Assembly: GCA_963580285.1 (NCBI GenBank)
Contig: OY757025.1
Location: 119,255,141-119,319,140, forward strand
Origin: Lucinisca nassula
Lineage: Eukaryota > Mollusca > Bivalvia > Lucinida > Lucinidae
Length of the DNA: 64,000 nucleotides
Direction: 5' to 3'
Below are positions 1-10,935 of this stretch, in pieces. Every line of letters begins with the position of its first letter. Within the stretch, counting starts at the first letter, position 1. Both the position numbers and the translations under genes were made by a program. Under the pieces are notes generated by a model. It saw nothing but the letters and a program-made list of their open reading frames with translations. It made no database searches and was not told the origin of the DNA.

Positions 1-447
1 CCATGTTTTGCATGTGTGATAATGCTTGTTTCCATTTCCGGTTATCAGCCCGCCCGGTCTGATAACCGGAAACAGTGTATTTTGAACGGACAGCGGTTAT
101 CAGCCCACTCAGGACGTTATTGTGACGTTGCCAATTACATGACGTAACGCGAATAGTAAGGCGTGACGTTACGCGCTTTTTTGCTTGAATCACGCGTTTT
201 ATCACAATTTTTTTTCAATTTATGAACGTCAAACACAGTAAGAATAGGATCTGAATATGTGATAAACAAATTATAACATGGGGTTTTGGTTATCGCCCTC
301 TGTATCAACCCTCGACCATTATCTGCCCTCAGGCTAAAGCCTTCGGGCAGATAATGGGGTCTCGGGTTGATACATCGGGCGATAACCAAAATCCCATGTG
401 ATAATCTCTAATTATCACATATTCAGTACTATATTTAACATGATAAC
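1..447. repeat. Tandem foldback unit, copy 1 (447 bp)
   Basis: First of two direct copies (the second starts at 448). Each holds a small hairpin (TTTCCGGTTATCAGCCCGCC .. ATAACCGGAAA, copy 1 about 36-71). It also holds a large imperfect palindrome, about 269-403, running from GGTTTTGGTTATCGCCC through ATTATCTGCCC/GGGCAGATAAT to GGGCGATAACCAAAATCCC. No coding sequence. Confidence 0.85.
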
Positions 448-862
448 CCATGTTTTGCATGTGTGATAATGCTTGTTTCCATTTCCGGTTATCAGCCCGC
501 CCGGTCTGATAACCGGAAACAGTGTATTTTGAACGGACAGTGGTTATCAGCCCACTCATGACGTTATTGTGACGTTGCAATAACATGACGTAACGCGAAT
601 AGTTAGGCGTGACGTTACGCGCTTTTTTGCTTGAATCACGCTTTTTATCACATTTTTTTTTTCAATTTATGTACTTCAAACACAGCAAGAATAGGATCTG
701 ATTATGTGATAAACAAATTATAACATGGTGTTTTGGTTATCGCCCTCTGTATCAACCCTCGACCATTATCTGCCCTCAGGCTAAAGCCTTCGGACAGATA
801 ATGGGGTCTCGGGTTGATACATCGGGCGATAACCAAAATCCCATGTGATAATCTCTAATTAT
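448..862. repeat. Tandem foldback unit, copy 2
   Basis: Repeats positions 1-415 with few changes (for example an AT-tract difference near 650 and GGACAG for GGGCAG), then ends at TAATCTCTAATTAT. The high similarity suggests a recent duplication, or part of a longer array cut off by the window edge. Confidence 0.85.
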
Positions 863-1650
863 ACGACTAGTTACACGATTCGACAAGAAACGTTAACTTA
901 GGTAAGGTGGAACAAAACACCAGTATAAGTGCAACAAAACACCGAAAGATAACGCTTTCAAGGTGAAATTACTTAATTACACTGAACATAACAAAATATA
1001 ATCCTTCATTCGAAAAAATATTACACCGATATTTCATTACACTGAAATCAGTGTAATGTTCACAGTTACACCGCCCTTCAAAAATTGTTACCCTGTAGTA
1101 TGCCTAAAATTGCGGTATTTATTAGCAAACTTTACACCATAAATAGTGTGATTATTTCAAACACCAGTTGATATGAAACGTAACCTTTGTTTTACAGAAT
1201 TGTTACACTAAACTTGCTATGCTACACAAAATTTTGAGTAAACTATATAAGTTATCAGTGTATTGTTACTCAAAGTAATACTTTACACCTGAAATGTAGT
1301 ATGGCTCTAGTTCACACGAGTTTTAGTGTAAACTTTACTCTGCCTTTAAGTCTAATTAACACTAATTGTTTTACAGTCTGATTAGGATATATTTGTTAAC
1401 GATGCGTTTCTGACTGGGTCGATGCTAAGGAGATTGATTATATGTAATTGTTGTTGGATGAAGTTTTGGAAGATTTTATAACATGTAATTGTTAGAGTAG
1501 TGAAATGATCGTGGGGCTATTTTGTAACATGTTATTAAATATTGATTTGGTACACGTAGACGGTAGTTTGGAAGAATTTAAAAAAAATAAATTGTTAATA
1601 TTCTGAACAGGTCGTGCAAATCTACGTAAATGGTAAGCTTATTTGATTTT
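863..1650. other. Non-coding AT-rich stretch
   Basis: No gene seen. TTACACTG/CAGTGTAA-type motifs recur, with a small palindrome TTACACTGAAATCAGTGTAA at 1035-1054, which suggests an old transposon. Otherwise nothing. Confidence 0.5.
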
Positions 1651-1960
1651 GTTTGTTTGTTTGATTTGAGGTTTAACGTCCCTGTCAACACTGTAAATGT
1701 CATTTTGGAGACGTTGCTTCCAATTTTGTGGGACTGTTACCCGACATTGAGATGAAATGACATCTCAAGCCCTGTCGCCCAGTGAAACCAATTGGGTTTA
1801 TAAACATGGACGGGCCTGCTCGCACCACTTTGCCTGGGCAGGTTTAAATCCTCTAAGCGGTTTACCAGTACTCATGTGCGGTCGGTTTCAGCTCTGCGTG
1901 GAAGCATCATGCAGCCCATCTATTTCTTCAAGCCCCGATGGTCGTGGGCAAAAGCCTATT
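1651..1960 (-). repeat. SINE-A copy
   Basis: About 310 bp. Sense (minus) consensus starts CGCCCATCGGGGCTTGAAGA, passes GGGCTGCATGATGCTTCCAC and ends GACGTTAAACCTCAAATCAA with a CAAA-rich tail. The family occurs about 25 times here. Copies elsewhere have 13-16 bp target duplications, so it is retroposed. Confidence 0.85.
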
Positions 1961-1962
1961 TG

Positions 1963-2278
1963 ATAATTCAGGGGAAATAATAATTAAATTATTAATAAAA
2001 GTATTGAATTGGTCGATGATTATTTTTGAAGATTTAACTCCATGGAAAAAATAGGGTACTATACTGGACTGATGATTTCTTAACATGCTAATCTAATGAC
2101 GATTCCTATATTAAAACCACCTCTGAGAAAGTTCCAAAGTGGATATGGAAAAAAGACAAAGAAAGAAAAAATATGAAACTTCGAAATATGATTTTAAAAC
2201 AAGACTTAGTCTTAGTTTTAGGTGGTCTTAATAGCGGAATTTCATTGAACAATTATAAAAAAAATTGCATCTTAAGGT
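1963..2278. other. No gene; old repeat fragment
   Basis: AT-rich. The part around 2190-2250 (GGTGGTCTTAATAGCGGAAT) recurs at 17490-17560 and 36640-36690, and is probably a decayed transposon end. Confidence 0.45.
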
Positions 2279-2505
2279 GAATAGGAACACGTTCAGGGGT
2301 GGCAACACCTGCAAAAGATTTTTTGTCTCCCATGTCAATAGGGGTCAGCTCTTAAAGGAAAGAATTTGCTCCTGAGGAGCAAATTCTTTCCTTTAAGAGT
2401 AGATCCCTTTTTCTTATAGAAAGGCGAACAGGAAGTCCTGAAAATTATCTCCCTTTGAAAAATGGCGGAAATGTCTGCCAGGTGTTTCCATTCCCCTATA
2501 ACGAT
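2279..2505 (+). mobile_element. TTAA-type hairpin MITE (family N)
   Basis: Begins TTAAGG..GAATAGGAACACG and ends ..TTTCCATTCCCCT. The core hairpin pairs GGAAAGAATTTGCTCC with GGAGCAAATTCTTTCC (about 2361-2396). Other copies at 13313, 58555, 59632 and 63296; those at 13313 and 58555 end exactly at TTAA. Confidence 0.7.
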
Positions 2506-2564
2506 TTTCTAAGAAACAAGAACGTTTTATTGTTAAGACTGGGTTCGCTTAAAACGCTTAAAAC

Positions 2565-2567
<3 letters not shown>

Positions 2568-2642
<75 letters not shown>
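2568..2642 (+). repeat. (TG)n microsatellite
   Basis: About 36 uninterrupted TG dinucleotides. The long ORF across it is an artefact of the repeat. Confidence 0.95.
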
Positions 2643-2644
<2 letters not shown>

Positions 2645-3204
2645 AAAACATCTGCCTAAAGAAAATTCACTTATTTATGGCGTTCTCCGATGGTCTTTTA
2701 TCAATTCCGCCAAATGACGGTCTGACTACAGAAACTGCAATACAGCATTACTGTACATGTATTACAGAAAAACAACAATCGTTACATGTGAGCGGGAATA
2801 CAAATATTACATATCATGGTCGGTGGCGGAAACAGGAGAATAACGAGGTTAACTTGTTGTTAGGACGGTAGTAAGGAGTTGTTAGTATATTATATACTGT
2901 TGATTGCAATGCACATTGTATAGTGTATGTTTGTATTATACATGTATTATGAATAGATATGTTTAAACCAAAGAGTTTGGAAGGCTTAACCAACCATCGT
3001 ATTTTGTTTAGGCGGGGTCCATTTTGTCCCAAAACAATATTCCAGCCCAGGCCAGCCTACACATTAAAATGTACGGTACATGTACTACAGAAAAATAACG
3101 GTACACCGTTTTGAAGAGGTTTTGTAACAATTGCCATCCACGCAACAAAGACCCTGATCAGTATGGTCAGTATCTTTGCTTGGTGCACCTACCCAAAAGA
3201 ATAT
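2643..3204. other. No gene seen
   Basis: Mixed-composition spacer without recognisable repeats or splice-flanked exons. Confidence 0.4.
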
Positions 3205-3305
3205 TTTCATATGTCTTTCTCCGGGTACTCCGGTTTTCGCCAACCTCTGATTAACGATCGGCTCGATATGAGTTTAATAATCTTGGAAGGGCCGTAAAAC
3301 GAAAA
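3205..3305 (+). repeat. SINE-D fragment (5'-truncated)
   Basis: CTCCGGGTACTCCGGTTTTC, then GATTAACGATCGGCTCGATA and ..TCTTGGAAGGGCCGTAAAAC. This is the body and 3' end of the tRNA-derived SINE seen in full at 47131-47350. Confidence 0.75.
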
Positions 3306-3340
3306 ACAATAAAAAAAAACACAAAAAAAGACATCACATG

Positions 3341-3622
3341 CATCACGACAACACGCCTATTTAGTTTTGACCCCCCCCCCCCCCCCTTAAACCCAATATA
3401 AAACCGGGGTTTACAGAGGTGTACATTATTTTCCTTATTTCTGCTCAAAAACGTAGACTGTAGGTACTCGTTAGAACCGCCTCGCTGAGGCGGTTCTAAC
3501 GAGTTTCCTCAACCTATATTTTGAGCAGAAATAAGAAAAATGTCAGATTTTTTTATCTGAAAATTTTCATTTTTTGTGGTAAAAGTTTCGATTATATTTG
3601 AAATAGGCGTGTTTTCGTAATG
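3341..3622 (+). mobile_element. MITE-B
   Basis: CATCACGACAACACGCCTAT at one end and GGCGTGTTTTCGTAATG at the other. The hairpin core GAACCGCCTC/GAGGCGGTTC is near 3475-3500. A poly-C tract (3370-3387) lies inside. Confidence 0.85.
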
Positions 3623-3820
3623 TCACGACCAATATAATAATTATGATTATAGCTGTTGTTGTGAAAGATGCCCACGAGCTTGTCGCTGACTTTATCATTC
3701 ACTTTGATCATTCATAACACTCTTGATGAACTCTCTACTACAAATGTTTGTAAACAAAACAAATCAGACATGACCACAAGACCTGTCTCCTTGGTCCTCA
3801 AACCAATGGTGAACGGCACC

Positions 3821-4121
3821 CGCCCATCGGGGCTTGAAGAAATAGATGGGCTGCATGATGCTTCCACGCAGAGCTGAAACCGACCCGCACATGTGTATGA
3901 GTAAACTGCTTAGTGAATCTAAGCCTGTCCAGGCAAAGCGGTGCGAGTCGGATCGTCCATGCTTATAAACCCTAATAGTTTCATTGGGCGACAGGGCTTG
4001 AGATGTCATTTCATCTCAATGTCAAAAGTCCCACAAAATTGGAAGCATCGTCTCCAAAATGACCTATATACAGTGTTGATGGGGACGTTAAACCTCAAAT
4101 CAAGCAAACAAACAAACCAAA
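3821..4121 (+). repeat. SINE-A copy
   Basis: Full-length sense copy from CGCCCATCGGGGCTTGAAGA to the CAAACAAACAAACC tail. Confidence 0.85.
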
Positions 4122-4371
4122 AGTGATGCACAACAACATGTATATAGCATTGCTTTTTTTCCAAGGACAAACAGGGAAAGTTTCGATGCCGATCAGGCTG
4201 CCTCATAGCTCCAGATAAAGGCGTTTTTTTAATTCAACAAGTACTGTTCTTTTTTTTATTTCTGCACGAAAACCTGTTGTGTTACTCATACAGCATAAAT
4301 AAGAAAACTTATTTTTGAATACCCCATCTTATCTAGAGTTTTGCTGCCTGCAAGTGCAAGTGATATGAACC

Positions 4372-4545
4372 TTTGAGTGAGTGAGTGAGTGTTTAAGCTT
4401 TACGTCCCACCAACCGCTAAGGTCATACGGAGACGGGACCCCGGTTTAAAGTCTCATCCGAAAGTCTGGAGAAGCCCGGGATGGATTCTGCGATCCCTGG
4501 TTTACAAGGCGAGGAGCGTATCCACAACACCACGGAGGCTTCTGT
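4372..4545 (-). repeat. SINE-C copy (tRNA-derived)
   Basis: Minus sense runs from a tRNA-like head (GTGGTGTTGTGGAT.., anticodon-loop CTTGTAA, B-box-like GATCGCAGAATCC) to the 3' end GACGTAAAGCTTAAACACTC with an (ACTC)n tail. Copies at 37745 and 48935 have perfect target duplications. Confidence 0.75.
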
Positions 4546-4587
4546 GAACCTTTGATGGCCAGCCATGTTAAGAAGTCTTAAAATATT

Positions 4588-4655
4588 TGAGGGTCACTGA
4601 TGAGGCCTAAATGGCCGAAACTAGCTAGTCTGGCCCAGAAAATATGTATACTCCA
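4588..4655 (+). repeat. Dispersed repeat T fragment
   Basis: GAGGGTCACTGATGAGGCCT..CTAGTCTGGCCCAGAAAA. Recurs near 6830-6900, 19225-19345, 23060-23400, 41600-41692 and 53265-53410. Confidence 0.6.
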
Positions 4656-4893
4656 CTTTTATACAAGAAAACTGAGGTTTACAGGGGCAACCCTAATTTT
4701 TCTTATTTCTGCTCTAAAATAAAGGTTGTGGGTACTCGTTAGAACCGCCTCAATGAGGCGGCTCTAACGTGTACCCATAATCTATATTTTGAGCAGAAAT
4801 AAGAATAATATCGCAATTTTTCTCTTAAATTTTTCAATTTTTCGGTGATAAAGGTTAAAATGTATTTGTATAGGTGTGTTTTCGTAATACTGC
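4654..4893 (+). mobile_element. MITE-B, 5'-truncated
   Basis: Left end missing. The GAGGTTTACAGGGG arm, hairpin and right end (TAGGTGTGTTTTCGTAATA) are present. Confidence 0.75.
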
Positions 4894-5296
4894 TTTGAAA
4901 CTGGGAGTATGTCTGGCAAACAAGAAATATTAAGCTTTGAAGTTTGTAAAGAAAAGGAGGAGAGACAGTAGACATGTAGGCGCTGCAGAAATGTTCACCT
5001 TTGGATAGTTCAGTGCCCCATTGGCAAAAACTGACATTTACGAGGGTTCTTCTAGACTATTATAGATTGGAATCCCCCCACCACACACACCACCACCACC
5101 ACCCCCACCCCCGAGATTACTGAAGGTGCAGGGGATATTGTTGAAAAATTTACCTCTTCCTCTTCGGTAAATGCAAGGGACTAATTCACCAGTTCTTAGG
5201 TCTTGGTAAATGAATGATATTTCACGTTTCATCACTAACAATTCTTTTGCTTCTGACATTAAAAATATAGTTTTTATTCATTCTCGTGTTTGAAAT
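4894..5296. other. No gene seen
   Basis: Contains a CCACCACC-rich low-complexity stretch (5077-5112). Nothing else recognised. Confidence 0.4.
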
Positions 5297-5408
5297 ATGG
5301 GATTTATAAACCAAGGGGTGTAAAACAATCCGATAAAGAAACGAGTGCGAATCACGAGTTTCTTTGACGGATTGTTCTACCTCCCGAAGTTTATTAATCC
5401 CATACGTC
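5297..5408. repeat. Foldback hairpin
   Basis: Imperfect palindrome: GGGATTTATAAACC..AACAATCCG..AAGAAACG and its complement CGAGTTTCTTTG..CGGATTGTT..TTTATTAATCCC. Confidence 0.65.
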
Positions 5409-5964
5409 AATTAGGAGAAATGAATAATCTGTAAATTACATGCATTTCCATAGACTCTTAGGACAGTTTGGATCTTGAATTTTGGATCTGACTTTCGGTA
5501 CGTTTGACTGTTTACAGCTTATGATAACTGTTGAATCTGCGTAGTGTTACAGAAACTGGCTGGAAGAAAAACTGGCTGGGCGCCATTTTGAATGCGCTTT
5601 CTACAGTTTTGAATGAAAATAGAAGAAAGAAAGGTGTTTCAGTGATAAAACAATTAAAATATGGGATCATAGAAAGCAAAACGTACTTCGTATTCAGTGG
5701 TGACATCCATGTTTAATTGATAAATTATTAAATAACTGGTAAAAGATGCCATTTGAAAAATACTAATACTAGATCTTGATCCTGTGTATTATCACATAAC
5801 TGCAAGTGAAATAATTCGAATGCATTTTCTTCCCTTTCCAGCTGATTAAATCAAAGCACTGAGAGTACTGGTGGGTCGATTGTCTCTGGGTGTAGTTAGG
5901 AAAAATGGGCCTGAGCGTGGACTGTTTCGTTTAACCCTTAAACTCCTTTATTGAAAGCAAACCG
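5409..5964. other. No gene seen
   Basis: Unique-looking spacer. A short ORF at 5531-5716 lacks splice sites or composition support. Confidence 0.35.
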
Positions 5965-6100
5965 TGTAGACCCTGATCAGACACTGCGTTTTGGTGCCTG
6001 ATCCTTAAATCCCTATACTCTAAGCAAGCAGTGAAGACCCTGATCAGACGCCGCGTTCTGCGGCGTCTGATCTGGGTCTACACTGTTTGCCTAGCCCAAC
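5965..6100. repeat. Family F palindrome
   Basis: Hairpin built on CCTGATCAGACGCCGC / GCGGCGTCTGATC(T)GGG with flanking CAGTGAAGAC..GTCTACACTG. Core about 6036-6092. Confidence 0.75.
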
Positions 6101-6539
6101 CCATGATTCCAGCCCAGATTTTACAGTTAACCTTTTAAGTAAACACGCTGACCTCACTGCGATAAAATTCTATGAATAATCTGCGTGGATTCCTACAAAT
6201 CAGTGATGAGAGCCTTTTCGCGCGCTTTTGATTGATTGGTCAATAATGGTCATGTGGTTATCTCCGCGTTGGTCACGTGGACATTTGCAAGAATCGACTT
6301 TCTATCGTATGGTACATTTGGGTCGATTGATAAACAATCGACCCAAAAAGGGCAAGTGCCAGTTACAGGGAAAGTCACTGCATCTGGTACCTGTAGAGAG
6401 GCTTTGAGTCTGATCAGGTTTGGACTGAGTGATCTTGCTGTCATCATGTAAGTCAAATACGGCTTATACGGTTATGAAAAATCAAATATATCCCGCAGTT
6501 ACATGTTTCAATACAATAACAATGTAAAATGTTTATTAA

Positions 6540-6740
6540 CCATTTTTGTACCAAATGGAATCTTTCTCCTTATATATAGCAGGAGTCCATTTCAAGATTT
6601 AGGGATGTCAGGTTGTGTTTTCTACAAAATTGATTTGGAAAATGGCTGAGCTTTTTGCAAATAGTGCAGGCCCTGATCAGACGCCGCGTTCTGCGGCGTC
6701 TGATCTGGGCCTGCACTGTTTGCAAGGGTACCCGTTTTGG
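6540..6740. repeat. Family F palindrome with long flanks
   Basis: CAGGAGTCCATTTCAAGATT flank followed by the hairpin TGCAGGCCCTGATCAGACGC .. GCGTCTGATCTGGGCCTGCA (about 6664-6716). The same flank recurs at 48664-48850. Confidence 0.75.
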
Positions 6741-6939
6741 GGTTTCCGGCACTGAATGGGATAACACACCAAAGAACACTGAACACTGAAAACTGTCGAG
6801 TGTAAAGAGTTCTTGGCCAGATTACCTACTGTCGACCAAATGATCCCTCTGACATCAGTAACCCTGAAATATTTTCGAATCCACAATGGAAACAATTATC
6901 CCAAAGAACTTGAAAATAAAATCTTCACTATGATGAAAG

Positions 6940-7310
6940 GCATGGGTGACCTCTGTAAATGTTTATTCTTGCACACTAGATAAGGAAATGCATAGTTTTA
7001 GCTGGGTTAGAAATTCTGCTCTAACCCTGGTGTTCTTACCCAAAATCAAATATTCACTCGTGTTTGACAATATTTTCATAAGATTTGATACTGAGCTATT
7101 TGGAAAAAACATTGTGGGTATTCGATGGGCTCGACTTGCGCACCCCATGTGGCTGATCTGTTCTTGTTTTGTTACTAAAGAGACATCATGATGTCCCTGC
7201 CGTTGAAAACCAATCTGAAATCATTGAAGCCTTTAGCTCGACTTCTAGATATTTGGATGCTTTATTAAATATTGGACAATACCTTTTTCGATTGGTTTAA
7301 TCAGCCATGT
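6940..7310 (+). pseudogene. Reverse-transcriptase relic 1
   Basis: Broken reading frames encode fragments like VENQSEIIEAFSSTSRYLDA (about 7200-7265). I recognise this segment from RT-like ORFs common in mollusc and coral genomes (N-Q-x-x-V-I-E-A-F-x-S-T-S-R-Y-L-D). The same block recurs at 11870-12180, and each is followed by the same 3' region. Stops and frameshifts show it is dead. Confidence 0.5.
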
Positions 7311-7312
7311 TT

Positions 7313-7319
7313 ACCCCCT

Positions 7320-7351
<32 letters not shown>
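7313..7351 (+). repeat. Poly-C tract
   Basis: More than 30 consecutive C (7320-7352), preceded by CCCCCTT. Length is likely unreliable in the assembly. Confidence 0.9.
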
Positions 7352-7352
<1 letters not shown>

Positions 7353-8125
7353 AGCATTCAGTGGTTTCTTGCTGTCGAGTCATAATAGTTGTTTCACCTC
7401 TTTATCTGTTTTGATTTTGTCTGTGTTCTCGTAGATGAGTTAGGAGGCCTTCAATTGGACTGAACAAATTATTTGTCTTATTCGCGACTAAAGTAAGGGC
7501 GAGGATAGCGGCCGCGTACAATCGATTTATTAAGCTCTCCTCACTGACCGTTCCAAGGCAGTTCTTCTGTCGCGGTTTATTTTTGTTATAGTTTGTCTAT
7601 GTGTGTGTGTATCACTTATATCTTTTTGTTTTGGATAGCCAGTTGACCCCCCCCACCCCCCCCCCCCCCCCAGCATTCCAGTGGTTTCTTGCTGTCGAGT
7701 CATAATAGTTGTTTCACCTCTTTATCTGTTTTGATTTTGTCTGTGTTCTCGTAGATGAGTTAGGAGGCCTTCAATTGGACTGAACAAATTATTTGTCTTA
7801 TTCGCGACTAAAGTAAGGGCGAGGATAGCGGCCGCGTACAATCGATTTATTAAGCTCTCCTCACTGACCGTTCCAAGGCAGTTCTTCTGTCGCGGTTTAT
7901 TTTTGTTATAGTTTGTCTATGTGTGTGTGTATCGCTTATATCTTTTTGTTTTGGATAGCCAGTTGACCATTTTGTGGGACTGTAACTGTCCGTTTGGCTT
8001 TCCGCTATGGATGTTTCCATTAGGGCCTAGTTTTTTCATGTTTGGGTCTCTTTCCCTTTGGTGTCTCTGGTGGGAGCTGTGGGTTAATTGTATCGATTTC
8101 TGATCATTGGTTTCACTTCTGTTTT
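7352..8125 (+). mobile_element. Retroelement 3' region with a 319-bp internal tandem duplication
   Basis: The block starting CAGCATTC(C)AGTGGTTTCT occurs at 7352 and again at 7671. The two copies are separated by a C-tract (7647-7670) and are almost identical. The second continues through TTGGATAGCCAGTTGACC to GGGTTAATTGTATCGATTTC. Related copies at 12190-12800, 20285-20830, 9664-10168 (minus) and 25113-25262 (minus). Confidence 0.75.
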
Positions 8126-8449
8126 GGACTTTTACCTGTTTGCAAGATCGATTTGAAGATAATTGTAATTGCCTGAGCTTGTCCTTGGCCGCTAGTTATA
8201 TTTTTTTCTTCATGTTCAACTTGCTTGACCACAACATGCGTTACATGCAAACAAATGTCGCAACTTTCCTGCCCAGGTTCATTTGTCCAGCTCATACGTT
8301 TCCAAATTCCAGCAGATGTTAGTATTTTACAATTCATTAGCAGAACAAATTCCATGCCAAAAGTGAGTTAACCTTGACTTTAAAAATACATGTATAACCT
8401 CATGACCTGACGATATGCCACACTGCCATGTCTTCGATGTCTTTATTGC
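8126..8449. other. No gene seen
   Basis: Unique-looking sequence. ORFs on both strands overlap but none has splice context. Confidence 0.35.
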
Positions 8450-8729
8450 CATTACGATAACTCACCCGTGCGACATAGTGCATTTTTTCACATCTCCAAA
8501 ATGGCTACTTTTCTTACGAAAATCGATGATATTTTCCTTATTTATAAAGCAAACATAGGTTGTGGGTGCTCGTTAAAACCGCCTCATTGAGGCGGTTCTA
8601 ACGAGTACCCACAACCTATGTCTAGGAGCAGAAATAAGGAAAATAATGTAGACCCCCGTAAACCCCTGTTTTCTCTATATAAAGTGGGGTGTAAGGGGGT
8701 GTTCATTTCACGGACTTGTTCACGTGATG
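8450..8729 (-). mobile_element. MITE-A
   Basis: 280 bp. CATTACGATAACTCACCCG at one end, CACGGACTTGTTCACGTGATG at the other (written here from the sequence with its last base at 8729), central GAACCGCCTC hairpin. Confidence 0.9.
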
Positions 8730-8861
8730 GCTACGTTGGCCTTCTCAAAGATAGGACTATGTAAAAGTATTCGTGTGAACTTATGGACACACTAGTACTG
8801 CGTGGTCTACTCAATAAAGCCGAGTTTCCGGTTTTCATTCTAAACAGAGGATCTTACATGA

Positions 8862-8992
8862 GTGCTCATGTATTATTGAATTTATTAAACGAGTTGAGGA
8901 AAAGGGATAAAATGCGAGGCTGTGCCGAGCATTTTATCCCTTTTCCTCAACGAGTTTAATAAATTCAATAATACATGAGCACGAATGCAAGA
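8862..8992. repeat. Near-perfect palindrome, 54-bp arms
   Basis: GTGCTCATGTATTATTGAAT.. pairs with ..ATTCAATAATACATGAGCAC over 54 bp with about three mismatches. The central loop is about 23 nt. Weaker pairing continues outward to about 8849 and 9005. A foldback MITE is likely. Confidence 0.85.
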
Positions 8993-9005
8993 TTCTATTT
9001 ATCAT

Positions 9006-9566
9006 ATGACATTTTAAACTCATTTTATTCACGGTTGTTTACACAAATGTCAATCTTCCACCGTTAGTAAACGCGACGTCGTTCAGGACGTCGTACATGT
9101 AACGTTACGGGACGTATCTAGCTAATTTGCATATTTAATCCATAAGTGGATTATCGAAAATAATACATGACGTTATTACACTCTCAGACGCGACGTCATA
9201 TGATAATATGTATTCTTTGCTTTAAGTCAACTTTTTTTTTCATTTACTTAACGACACTACAGCTGGTGTTTAATGCGTGTGACGGCTGTAAGACGTATCC
9301 CCGTATTTCACCATAGTGCAAATTATATTTTTTTATGTTTTTTGGATGCATCGAGTCCATTGCGAGTAATTTGAAAACCGAGTACCGCTAAAATCGATGC
9401 TAAGTGGGGATGTGGGGGAGGGCATATTCAGCCTAGCAGAAAACAGTGCTGTTTATGAAGAAACACAATAAAAACCGAGTTTCCGGCTCCCATTCTTATA
9501 TGTATTCTTTGCTTTCAAAGTCAGCCTTTTTCACTTATTTTTAACTCCAAACGGTGTAGCCCACGC
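9006..9566. other. No gene; dispersed repeat S near 9240-9330
   Basis: CACTACAGCTGGTGTTTAAT..GGCTGTAAGACGTATCCCCG recurs at 23140-23230 and 25640-25720. The rest is AT-rich with several ACGTC motifs. Confidence 0.45.
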
Positions 9567-10350
9567 CCATCGGGGCTTGAAGAAATAGATGGGCTGCATG
9601 ATGCTTCCACGCAGAGTTGAAACCTAGCCGCACACGAGTACTGGTAAACCACTATGAAGATCTATATAGAAGTGGAGGTAATGATTTGGAATCGACACAA
9701 TCAAACCACGGCTACCATCAGAGACACCAAAGGAAAAGAAATACAAACATGAATAACCAGACCCTAATGGAAACATCAATAGCGGAAAGCCAAAAGGACA
9801 GTTACTTTCCCACAAAATGGCCAATAGGCTATCCAAAATAAAATAATATAAGCAACACAAACACCCAAAGACAAACCATAGCAAAAATAAACCGCGACAG
9901 AAGAACCGCCTTGGAACGGTCAGCGGAAACGAATTCCACTTCGGAGCTTAAATCGATTTTACGTGGCCACAATCCTCGCCCTAACTTCCGGCGCGATTTA
10001 GACAAATACTTTGTTCAGTCCGCATGAAGGCCTCCTAACGCATCAGTGATCTCCGTGAACACAAATAATAATAAATAAAAAACAGAGATAAAACAACGGT
10101 GAGGACTCGACAGCAAGAAATCACTTAAATGCTGGAGCAAAGGAAAAAACAACAGTTAGACTCCTATGGGCCCGTCCAGCCCGCCCAAGCAATGCGGTGC
10201 GAGTCGGCCCGTCCATGCTTATAAACCCTATTGGTTTCATTTGGCGGCAGGGCTTGAGATGCCATTTCATCTCAATGTCGGGTAAAAGTCCCACAAAATT
10301 GGAAGCAGCGTCTCCAAAATGACCTTTACAGTGTTGACGTCAAATCAAAC
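9567..10350 (+). repeat. SINE-A copy interrupted by retroelement 3' region
   Basis: SINE-A sense sequence (9567-9663) breaks at about GATCTA and resumes near 10169 (AGCCCGCCCAAGCAATGCGG) to its GTTGACG..CAAATCAAAC tail. The ~505-bp insert is the minus-strand copy of the element at 7671-8125. Confidence 0.7.
9664..10168 (-). mobile_element. Retroelement 3' region nested in SINE-A
   Basis: Plus strand reads TATAGAAGTGGAGGTAATGA.. through ..AACCGCGACAGAAGAACCGC to CACTTAAATGCTGGAGCAAA, the complement of the 7671-8125 unit. Confidence 0.7.
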
Positions 10351-10649
10351 AATTGCTTTCGCATTTTATTTATCACACCAAACCGTGAATACTTTCTAAA
10401 TCCGCTAAGAATGCTTATTGTTCAATGGCTCAATATTTTTCATTCTCTTGAATGATAGAGAACTTGTCTTGTGTTTCTTTAGTTTCTTAGCTTCCGAACG
10501 CGAATATTTCGATTATTTCACAATGACCTTATACCAACATATAGTTCTCTGTCTTGCTTCCTCGCTTTTCGTTTTCTTGCTTTCTGTAGTTTTTAGACCT
10601 CACGTATTGACTGTTCTTTCTGTTGAGTTCAAACTACATGTGGTTTACC

Positions 10650-10655
10650 TTTTTT

Positions 10656-10686
<31 letters not shown>

Positions 10687-10879
10687 TGGGGACGGCCCTT
10701 TCAAGATTATTTCACTCATATCGAGCCGATCGTCAATCAGAGGTGGGCGAAAACCACCTGACCTTCCGTTGCAGAACTTGGCGTCACACATATGACCCGA
10801 GCGAGGCTCGAACCACCGCGGTGAGAGACCTAATGATCAAGAGTCAGCGCTCTTAACCACTAGTTCACGGAGGCCCGTA
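10650..10879 (-). repeat. SINE-D, full length, with target duplication
   Basis: Flanked by GTTTACCT (10643-10650) and GTTTACCT (10880-10887). Its T/G tract is the A-rich tail on the minus strand. The tRNA-like head ends at GGGCCTCCGTGAACTAGTGG (read on minus). Confidence 0.8.
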
Positions 10880-10935
10880 GTTTACCTGGTGTTGGTTGTG
10901 AACTGATAAAGAGTATTCTGAACGAAAAGAGTTTT

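Noticed and set aside
2455..2871. 138-codon ORF, the longest nominal one in the region
   Set aside because: It runs through the (TG)n microsatellite and a MITE end. The Cys-Val run is a repeat artefact.
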